Assembly (NCBI RefSeq): GCF_027596085.1
Contig: NC_072471.1
Location: 10,108,358-10,172,357, forward strand
Length of the DNA stretch: 64,000 bases
Direction of reading: 5' to 3'
Origin: Anoplopoma fimbria
Lineage: Eukaryota; Chordata; Actinopteri; Perciformes; Anoplopomatidae
The position numbers were made by a program, and so were the translations under genes. Of the stretch, positions 50,770-63,600 are shown in pieces. Below the pieces are notes generated by a model. That model did no database searches, was not told where the DNA came from, and was given only the letters and a program-made list of their open reading frames with translations. How positions within the stretch are numbered: position 1 is the stretch's first letter; each line of letters begins with the position of its first letter.

Positions 50770-52244
50770 GTAAGAAACTCAGTGATTAATCTACAAGGTC
50801 CTGATCCTTCAATAGTACAGTTACACGTTTTAACCTCCTTGAACTTTCTAACAAGGTGGCTGCCAAACATCAAGGAAAAACATGAGAGGAGAGAGGAAAG
50901 AATGAATGGGAACCAAAGGGTTGGTACATATTACCATCAACACTGTTGCTCCCTTGTTTTCATTTATCAAAACTCACTCTGATTTATATTTATTTTGTGA
51001 CATATACCAGTTTCATGCAGATGTCCATTTCTTCTTGACATCACGGAAGTCCAAGTGTGTTGTACACGGATGCACCCTGCCACAAATTGGCAATGGCCAG
51101 CTGATGAAACGACACACAGGCAACAAAATGGTTAATCCTAATTATAGTTTTTGCATTTGGATGATTTCTAATATTATTGTGTTTATCATTACTATTAATA
51201 ACTAGTAGTAGAGAAGAGTTAAAGCAAGTTGTCTCTCCCCCTGACGTTCCCCTTCTTCTTTTATTTCTGCTGTATAACAATTCAGAATGCAGGTAGTGGC
51301 AAACTGCTTTCCACCCATCTTCCCCCATTACCTGTTAGAGCTGTTGCCCAGCAGCAGGTCCAGCAGTCGAGCAAACGATCCTCAGCCTCCAGCCTCTGGT
51401 TGGACTCGCGGCATCCACAGCAGGACAGACGTGGTTTTGGGGGACTGCCCATGTTACCTGCAGGTGAGATCTGTTTAGAAGAGCTGTTTGATCATAAATC
51501 ATTCCAAATAACTTAGCCTTGACTTTACACATTTTACCAGAGGGACACAATCTAGCCTGTAGATTGTCTTGTGCTCTTCGGCCAACACCGGGGGTGCAAA
51601 CTGAAGCGTTACAAGTAAACCACTGAAATTAAGTAGCTTTTGCTCATAGTTTTGTATCTACATTTGACAATCAGAATTGTACTTAATTACTTAGATAATT
51701 GTTTTGTTGAAACATTCATTGTAGTTATCTTTTGCAAAATCAAAAACATTCATAGAATAATTAGCCTACCAGAGCCACAGTATGGTAGTTTAAACAGCTA
51801 AAGTACAACTTGAAACAGATAACTTGCAGTAATTAATACTTTAATACTCAGTCAATCTTGAGTTTTACTCACTTATGCGTCTTTAATTCTTATATCAAAT
51901 AAGACTGCAAAAACAAGGAGTGCAGACCGCTGAGACGAGACCTACTGAAACCTCTACATCTGCCACGGATTGAAAACAGAGCACAGTCCAGGTCCAGCAG
52001 CCCCTGGTCAGTCGGACACAAACCTGACACTGTCGTCCTCAGGCCAACCACAGAGCTGAACCACCTCTACAAGCTGCCTGATATTAAAACCACTCAAATC
52101 AAGCACTCGAGGCCAAAGACTGGGAATCTGTACAGACTGCCATGTGTGTTGCCGCCTATTTTTGAGAGGAAAGAGTACATCAAACCGGCAGAGGGGGCAA
52201 ACCAAAGAAGAATAAGAAAATTATATGAACTAATAAATCATTAA
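50750..52244 (+). CDS. Uncharacterised five-exon gene, 238 aa, LPx[IL]-repeat protein
   Basis: I do not recognise this protein. Spliced CDS: 50750-50769, 50856-50923, 51021-51130, 51286-51463, 51904-52244. This is 717 nt, a multiple of three, all GT/AG with matching phases (2, 1, 0, 1). The product is basic, Pro/Arg/Lys-rich, without signal peptide, membrane segment or recognised domain. The supporting pattern is LPx[IL], which appears seven times (residues 9, 49, 78, 120, 145, 183, 208), at least once in each of exons 2-5. LYKLP (180) and LYRLP (201) are a spaced pair. A cluster of Cys/His (residues 42-47) is too small to call a zinc finger. The start has A at -3. The stop at 52242-52244 overlaps the AATAAA region (52232-52237). 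Exon 2 boundaries were chosen by phase and are the least certain. Confidence 0.62.
50856..50923 (+). CDS. LPx[IL] gene exon 2 (residues 8-29)
   Basis: WLPNIKEKHERREERMNGNQ, a charged helix-like segment with the first LPNI motif. Acceptor AACAAG. Donor GTACAT was chosen over GTTGGT four bases earlier because only it gives phase 1. Confidence 0.5.
51021..51130 (+). CDS. LPx[IL] gene exon 3 (residues 31-66)
   Basis: VHFFLTSRKSKCVVHGCTLP... with LPQI at 49-52. Acceptor CATGCAG, donor GTTAAT (weak). Confidence 0.52.
51286..51463 (+). CDS. LPx[IL] gene exon 4 (residues 67-125)
   Basis: Carries LPPL (78-81), a Gln run (AQQQVQQ), a Ser-rich patch and LPML (120-123). Strong donor GTGAGA. Confidence 0.6.
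51904..52244 (+). CDS. LPx[IL] gene exon 5, C-terminal half (residues 126-238)
   Basis: Open for 112 codons from the acceptor at 51902-51903 to TAA. Contains LPRI, LYKLPDI, LYRLP and LPPI and ends RRIRKLYELINH. This is the best evidence that the locus is coding. Confidence 0.66.
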
Positions 52245-54606
<2,362 letters not shown>

Positions 54607-54620
54607 TCAGGTCTCTAGAT
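54607..54620 (-). CDS. Array gene, putative terminal exon (DLET stop)
   Basis: Acceptor TTGGCAG at 54621 joins phase 1 to give D-L-E-T then TGA (54607-54609). It is phase-compatible, but the pyrimidine tract is weak and the exon tiny. The alternative is termination in the previous exon. Confidence 0.35.
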
Positions 54621-57600
54621 CTGCCAAGTACATTTTAGATATAACATTTTGATTACGACTTATAAGCAATGACATTTTGAGAAATACAGTTTATGGGTTT
54701 ATTGTTGAGAATTAGATGAGAAGATCAATCTCTCAGGTTTTTATGTTGACTATGTAGCAAGTTGTCTTAGAATAAAAACAGGGGAAACAGCTTGCCAACC
54801 TCCCAGCACCTCTGTAGCTCACTAATGAACATGTTATGTCTCATTTGTTTATTCTGTACAAAAACCCCCTGTCAATCCCCAGCGTGACATTGTCAAACGA
54901 TTTGTATGGATTAAAAACAACACCAACACCAACGTGTTAGTGAGCGTTTAAGTTGTCACTCAAAATTCAGAATATAAGCAACATTTCTGTATACAAGACG
55001 CTGTACAAATACAAGTAAAAAAAATTAGAAACCCTCCTCAATTAGCCGTGACATGACTTTTAACTTTTGAAACATGAATTAGACTGGCGATAATTGATGA
55101 ATCTTACTTTTTATAATGAGAAGCATTATCCAGTTGATCAAGCAATTGCATAACACTCACAAGATGGACAACATTGAGGCAATGTGGCTTCTTACCTTCG
55201 CCATCAGCTGTATCTTCGGCCAGCGGGTCAGAGTTTATTATATACTTGCTGCCAAATATCTGCACCAGCTGGTCAAAGAACTTGCATTCCTGTTTCTCTC
55301 CTCTGGAAACAGAATTTGAGAGATTGTTATAAGGAGACAGAAATGTATGCCACAAATGAATGTGTACAAATGTAATGAGGTTGGAAATATGCTTAGGGGA
55401 CAAAACCGTATTAAGAATGTAAAGGTTTGGACCTGCAGCATGATCTAACCACATCCCCCCACAATGAACAACAATACTTACTTCCTGCCTTCTAGGAAGT
55501 GTCGGAAATTGGCCCTCAGCCTCTTTATTCTGGTCTGACACTGTTCAGGAGTGCGCTGGTAGCCCTGGCTCGCCATGGCATCGGAGATCTGGATGAAGAT
55601 GTGCTTGTTCTTTGTGCAGCCTTTTAAGGTCTCCTGGATGTCCTCGCTCCCCCAAATGTCCAGGAGGAGCTGGGTCTCCCCGTCGCTCCAGGCCAGCTTC
55701 GAGCTGTCCGCCGTCCACTGGGTACCTGAGGTTGCTAACAGAGTGGATGTCACAGAATGAAAAACAAAAGAATCCGTACAGTTTATAGAAAAATGACATG
55801 AATGACAGAAGATATCACAGAAAGCTTCACAATAAATTGCAACACTTTTTGTGGACATTTCTTAACTAATTCTGCGATATATACGGAACTGTAACTGTAT
55901 GTTTTGTTTTTGGTCTTGAACCTAATGTTTTTTGGCTTATAATCTGTTTTGATTCAACTTTTCACGACACAAATTAAATAAATGAAGGGAAGCCTGCCTC
56001 TTTTGCTGCCATACCACTCACATGAGAAACAGGCTGTCATTACTACTGTAATAAATGTGTTATAGCTAGTTTGATGTTTTTATGAAAAGTTTCACCTTTC
56101 TTTTGAGTGCAGTCATCTGGCTCATCTGTGACTGACGTGTCTGTGACCAAGTCCTCCACTTTCAGCTCCCTCCCGAAGATTTCATTCATCTCATTGAAGA
56201 ATTTATAATCCTCCCTGAATTGAAAGTGACAGTTAGTTTTTGTTTAGCTGGCAACGCTAATCCTAACCAAATCCAGATCATTATTCAAGACAATTAAACA
56301 ACACTGACAACACAATGAAAGTTGGTCAAATTCAAATACTTGTGGTCACGTCAAAACAAAAAATTTGAATATGCTTTCAAAGTTTGTTTTAAATTGATGG
56401 AAACTACTGATACAGTGTAAAGCTGAAGGATATTAATAAATTGTTCTCATTTACTAAAAAAGTTCAACTCCATTCAATGCCTTATGTTGTGTATAATGTA
56501 TGTATGTATGTATGTATGTATGTATGTATGTATGTATGTATGTATGTATGTATGTATGTATGTATGTATGTATGTATGTATGTATGTATGTATGTATGGA
56601 TGGATGGATGGATGGATGGATGGATGGATGGATGGATGTATGTATGGCTCTTTACAGACTGTGGCAACACATTTACTTGGAAAAGGACAATAAGGAATCC
56701 ATCTATCTATTTTTATAGTAATAAAATAATTATTGAATACTGCCTGACAAAGAGCAGACATGATTTGTAGACTATTGTCTAAAGTTTGACATTTAAACAA
56801 CCAAATTGCCTCTTAATGCTGGCTATAGACAAAAATAAAAAATAAATAATATAAAGAAAATGATTCATAGCTTTGTCATCACTGACTTTTCATGGAGGAA
56901 GCCATGTTTAAGGCGTTTGATGCGTGTGTAGCACTGCTCTGAGGTCCTTATGAATCCTCCGTCACCCATCTTCTCGGAGATGTACTCGAACACGTGGCGG
57001 TTCTTCAGGCAGCCTTTCAGGGTGAGCTGGACGTTGTCTTCACCCCAGATCTCCAGCAGGGTGCGTGTCTCCAGGTCGGACCAGGGCATCTTTCTGCTCT
57101 GGTCAGCCAGGAGGTGGCTGGACGAGGGCTGCTCGTCTAAGTGGAGGAACCACAGATTTATTATTGGGCTTTAATCTATGAAATGTAAATATTATCTGCA
57201 CAATACCGCTGGGTAAAATTGCATAAATGGTGTGGTGACACAAATTGATTGATCATAGTTGAACCTACACATGTCAGATTCCTTGTCCATAAGGGTCTGC
57301 AAGGTGGCGTCAGTAGCAGCACTGTCCACTTCAGGACATACAGAGTCATCACCAAGCACCGGAGCCAGGAGGTGGAAGTACCGGAACACAGTTTGCCGTC
57401 CTCCGCTTCTGGAAAACATCAATCAAAAGCAAGCTGGGAAACAGTCTGCTGGTGTGGAGACGATGGTCTTATCTTTTACTTAGCAATTTTATTTACCTCC
57501 AGCTGTTGCAATAACGCCTGTAACTCTTCTTCAACCTTTTGATCCGGGAGTGGCACTGCTCCGTCGTCCTCGGGTATCCCATGGCGATCATTTTCTCTGA

Positions 57601-60600
57601 TAAGTCGGCAAATATGTGCCCGTTGCGGACGCAGGTTTTCAGGCTGTGCTGCACGTCGTCTGCAGCCCACACCTCAACGAGAGCGACCGTCTCCTGCTCC
57701 GTCCACGCTGTGTTCACATCTGCACCTATTTCAGGTTGATGCAGCAGTTAGAAAGACTGATTGGATTTTGTGTCAACATAGTACTGCTGTGTGAATGAAT
57801 GAAGATGACTGTACCTGGATCTTGGTCTGCTTGTTCGTCCTTTTCATCATACTCATCGATAGAAACTGCTTCCTGACCGAGTATTTCTTCCAGCTGGTGG
57901 TAGAATTTGTAATCTACTCTTCTTCCACATCTAGATGGCACAAAAAGATGTAAATATGAACCATTAGAGTCATACTGGATTATACTTGCAAACAGATAAA
58001 ACAGGCAAACTGAAAGATTGATCTTACTTCTTTCTGTCGTAGCAGTGTCGGAAGTTGTTCCTCAGTGACTTGACTTTCCAGCGGCACTGCTCCGAGGTCT
58101 TTGAGTAGCCGAGGTCGCGCAGTCTCTCCGAAATGTCGGCGTAAACGTGTCCGTTGTGCACAGAACCCCTCAGTGCCTTCTGAACGTCTTCCTCGCCCCA
58201 GATCTCCATAAGCGCCAGGGTCTCCTCGTCAGACCACGAGCTAGTTGACGATTTCTCTGTTGACATGCTGTTTTCTACATCTTACAGCAGAAACACAGCA
58301 CTTGTCACTTTTTGTATCGGTTTTGGTACGAACGCACTATTTCACAAGTTACTGCAGTTGTTTCAGCCAAGAAGTATGTTTTATGTTTTTTAACATGGTA
58401 GCATTCACAATTATCCTGTAATTGTCACATGTTCAGACATTATGACATTGACAGTGAATTACTTATTATTAGTTCTGTGTTTGTGTATTGAAGCCAAATT
58501 CTCCTCCACCGTATTTATATCTCAGCCATAACATTAAGTGCAGTTTTTTACCCAAAGATATATAGAAGCTAATTATGAAAGTTGTAAGTGTATTATATAT
58601 CTGTATTATCTAGTCTCTGTCAACGCATTTGGGGCTCACTTCCATTCAAACCTATTGATTTTATAACCATTATTATATTGTACAAATTACTGCAAAAAAT
58701 ATAAAACATCATTCAATTTATATATGACACATGAAAAATTGTTAAGTTAGGCCCAAGCACCCAACTAGTAGCTTCCCTGCAAATTCTAAACACAAAAACA
58801 ACCTCATAAGAGCAAAATGCAAGACTAAAATAAAGCTAATCAGCGTGTTAGCGAACAGCAATCACACACATTTTCTGTAGAAAATGCTTTACTAGTTTTT
58901 AGTACTTCTTTTATACTTGCACAACATTTGAAATACTACATATGTCCATAACACTGGTGTAAAACAGTGTGTGTGAAAGAGAGTGAAGGTTTATTTTTTT
59001 TTACCTGTTTCGGTCACTGATTCACAATTGGATTCTTCTGATATTTCGATGGAGTCTGTTACCACAGTGGAGGATGTTGACGGCTGCTTGTCCAGGATTT
59101 GTTCCAGCAGATCATAGAATTTAAAGTCGACTCTGTCAGTCCCCGATGAGCTACGGACAGTGAAGACAGATGTATTAACACAAAGATGTCCTGCCAACAG
59201 TACAGTACACAGAATGAGTTTTCAGGTTCAGCACTTACTTCAGGTTTTCCTGACACTGCCGGTAGTTGGCTTTCAGGCGTTTGATCCTGGTGTGGCACTG
59301 CCCTGCACTGCGGGAGTAGCCGTTGGCGGTGAGCTTCTCTGATATTTCGGTGAAAATGTGACCGTTGTGTGGGTAGCGTCTCATGCTCTGCTGGACCTAA
59401 ATGTGGGGGAAATTCTTAGCAAAATGTGGCAATATACAAGAAATATATATTTAAAATTACTTCTAACAATCAGACTGATGAGTATAGAACGCGCGTAGAA
59501 GCTTTACATAAGGATTTTTTAAAAACGTGTTATTTCCTTTGTGGCCGCAGACTAGAAAGCCATTGATATGTAGGTCCTTGTGCTCCTGGAGCTCTCTGTT
59601 GCTACAGATACTCAAGAGTTTCACTTTGATTTTGAACAGAAGAAAAAAAGTGTTACAAATGATCAAAGCTTAAGGTCAAGGTTAGACCTCTGAATTTCTG
59701 ACTATATAAATCTTTATATGAGCAATTTAAATAATTCAGGAATTGATGAAGTGAAGTGATTTTGTAGTTAGCCCGATTACTCAGAATTATTAAAAGCATC
59801 ATTCATTATGATATTCTACCTATGCCTCTACCTGTGAGTCTCCCCAGATCTCTAGAAGGATGATGGTCTCTTTGTCCGACCAGGGGACTTTCCTCCTGTC
59901 CTCCTGAACACCAACAGCAGACTCTGATGAGACACAAATAGAAAATGAAACACTTAATGTAATAACTTCATTGAGTTAATTCCCCTATAATTTTTTATCA
60001 CTTCTTTTGTTGATATTACATTATATATCATATATCATATATTTGACCGTTTTGTTTTATATTAGCCACACTGCTCTATAGTTGTAGCTCGTAGACTGCT
60101 ACTGTTCTTATGTTTTGCCTTGAAGCAAACAACATATATTAAAACAGGAACAACTTGTACATGTGGTAAAAGCTCAAAGTACAGGTACAATGGATTGCAT
60201 TCTGTATAATTTGTGCTTTGAATTTAATTCAGATTTCTAATTAAGTTGCAAAAATAAAGAAGAGAAAAACATGTGGATATAAATAGAAACCAATACATTT
60301 TTGTTTTCTATAAATATTTCTGTTTGTACAGATATTGCTAAATGAATGGTTCACAGGGATCAGGTATAATGATTATGTAGCAGGCAGGGTGAAGTAGTGT
60401 GACTAAAAACACCTCAGCTTGTTATCTGAGCTCCCTCCCCTCACCTCCCGCTGTCAGTAGAGAACATTAGAGTTTACCCATATCCTGATGGGAGAAAGGC
60501 GGTGAGTCGTTGTCTTCAGGTTCTCCAGGCATTTCCTCCGGCTGTGGCACTGACGGGAAGTCCTTCACTAAAATGCTTCCCAGTTCGTTGTAAAACTTGC

Positions 60601-63600
60601 ACTCAACATGCTCCTGTCCCTTCATGCTGCATTGAGAGACAAGAAGAGATCAGATATAAACTGTAAATCAACAAATACCACAAACTTTTCCTTTCACTCC
60701 TTTTTGCTGTAAGTATACATACTTGTTTTGGTAGCATTGCCTGAAATTTGATTTCAGCCTCTTCAGCCTTGTTTGGCACTGCTCTGGCGTTCGGGAGAAG
60801 CCCTGGGCGGACATCTTGTTGGAAATGTGCGTAAAAAGGTGTCCGGTCCTGTGCATCCCTCTCAGCTCCTGTTGCATCTTGTCTTCCCCCCACGTGTTGA
60901 TGAGGGCCAACGACTCAAAGTCTGTCCACGGAACGCTTCTAGTTCCTTAAACAAAAATATGAATCACATTGTTTGTCAGTATAATCTGTGAGTCATTTTA
61001 TTTAAACCCTATATTATGTTTTTTAAGTTTGTGCTTTGGGAAGCTTATGTGTACGTTGGAGCATCAGGCCATTGAAGGTCAAATTTTTTTATAAAAAAAT
61101 TAGGGAGCCAGCTGAAGTGGCAAATTCTCGAAAAAAAAAACTTGAAATTAAGTATGAATAAAATGTTAGACTTTAACCCAAGAGAATATTTTCCTCCTAA
61201 ATGTACAACAATATACATATATATTTACATAGGCAAAATAACAGACAAATACAAAATGCCTGCTTTGACTTGAAATTTTTAATCAGATAAACTAAACTGG
61301 AGCTGTTGACAGAAAATCAATTGGCAGAAATTATTTATTTCTCAAGTAAAAATACCAAACAATCTCTAGTTTCAGCTTCTTCAATGTAAAGATTTGATTA
61401 TAGATTATAAAGTGATCATATTCATGATTCGTGATCATATTCACTGTTGGTTGACAAAACAAGCAATTATGAATACATGCAGTGGGGAATTATAACATAT
61501 TTAATAAAATATGTAATAAAAGTTATATAGTACCGATTTCCGGTCGGCTCGTATGGCCGAGAAACCGCAAGTCCTCATCGCCGTCTTGTGACTCGTCTTC
61601 ATCGATGACCTCTTCGACATCATAGGTGACCTCAGGAACAGCTGAGGGAGCTGAGGATCCGAGTACCCGTTTCAGCTGCTCATAAAATTTATACTCCAGT
61701 CTGGAGTTCCTTCTGGTGTTAGAAAAGGGAAAAAGGAGACAGGCATTTTGCTTAAATTTGTATCTTTTGTTTTACAAATTACAGCTACGGAGGGAAATAC
61801 AGTTAGAAAGACAAGCGGAGAGGAAGGAGGACAGTTCATTTAACGCCTACTTGTTGTTCTTGCGGAAACATTTCTTAAGTCGTTTGATCCTGGTCTGGCA
61901 CTGTTCCACCGTTCTCATGTAGCCCCTCTCTGCCATCTTCTGAGCGATCTGCGTAAATATGTGACGGTTTTTCAAGCAGCCCTTTAAAGCCCGCTGCACT
62001 GAGTCCTTCCCCCAGATGTCGAGCAGATTGAGTGTCTCCTCATCCGACCAGGGAACTTTTGTGTCCGTAACTACTGGGAAAGAACCTTCCTGAGAGTCTA
62101 ACATGTAACGAGCAGAGTTAGTCAGAGGCCTGAGTTTAGACGGATCTGACTGATAGCAACCACTGATCAATAAAAAAACTGTCACAAACCTGTATATTCT
62201 CCCCATATTGAGATTAGAGGAGATTCACCTGAATTCTCATCATCCACTGACGAATCCCTGTAAAGGTGAAAAAAACACAATAGGATAAAACTGACAGATT
62301 GGCTTATACATATTTTTCAAATCTGATCAAAGTGATTTCTCTAACGTTTTTTTGAGAGCATTAACTGTTCCACATAAAGTATTTTCAGAAGATTAAATTG
62401 ACAAGAAGTACATGAAGTATCACACATGAACCACAACAAATATTCAACAAGACTTAAGAGTCTACAGAGGTAAATGCTAACATGAGCGACCTAACAAGCT
62501 CACAATGGCACAATGCTAACATGCTGATGTTTGGTAGGTTTAATGTTTACTATGTTCACCATCATAGTTTATTTTGGCATTCTGAGATTTGTTAATATCG
62601 GTAATCACAAACTACAGCTGAGGCTGATGGGAATGTCATTAGATTTGCAGGTATTTGTTCATACCCAGACGTATTGGACCAATTTGACCTCATCATGGGG
62701 CTAAATGAAAAGCCAGGGGCTCACTAAAGTAATGGGATGTTATTGTCTAGCTACAATGAATATTTGTACAAAATATTGTGCCAGTCCATCATGGGGATGT
62801 TGAAATATTTCCCAGAATGTGAAAACATTGACACCAATTTATCTGTACTAGATTTCACAGAAATCCATCAAATGGTTGATTAGATATTTCAAACCAGATC
62901 AAAGGCGGTGGACCAACAGACGACATTGCCATCCTTAGAGCCATGCCACTAAATGGTTAAAGCGGAATAGAACCACGAGTGATGAAAATAAAACAGAAGT
63001 GATTCCTGCCCACTGAACCAATAAGTAACCCCTCTGTCACGTCTTTGTGTTTAACAAATGACCAAAATGTTTCTGGAAATCTTACAAGAAAGCCGTCGCC
63101 TCCGCAGGCTGTTTTGCGGGAATGTCCACGCCTTCGCTCAGCTTCCTCTTCCTGAGAACCCGCGTTCCTCTCACGCTTTGGTTGTTGTCATTGGCTGCTG
63201 AATCCTTGTCTGCAGTCTCATTAGACTTAGTGAGGTCTATGGTTTCATCGCTTGGTTGTGCACTAACTGAGTCTTGCACTTTCCTCTCCTGAGAAAGTTT
63301 CCGGCCTCTAACCTGCAGCTGCCAGCTGCCCAAGTCTCTTGTCTCCTCCAGTCTTTGTCTCACTGTCTCAGAGCTCCTCCTCATCGCCCTCTCCAGGCTG
63401 CTTGTGTCGAAGAGAGCGTCGAGATTCCCTTTGTGCTCTGAAGGGTTTGAATCTTTGAGAGCAGGTGAGCATGAGGTGGTGTTTGTGACAGATTTGGTCC
63501 CAGGAGGCAGAGACAGTGAGGAGAGGATGCAGTCATCCATCGGTAATAATCTAGGATCTATAATTAAGAAAAATGAAGGTTAATTCCACCCTGGCTTGGT

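Noticed and set aside
56441..56800. ORFs of repeating Met-Tyr-Val-Cys or Ile-His-Pro-Ser
   Set aside because: Translation of the ATGT/GGAT array in an intron of the Myb/SANT gene.
54607..62097. Seven separate small Myb/SANT genes instead of one
   Set aside because: Modules lack their own conserved starts and stops, every exon junction is phase-compatible, and spacing between modules is intron-like. One gene is simpler, though internal promoters cannot be excluded.
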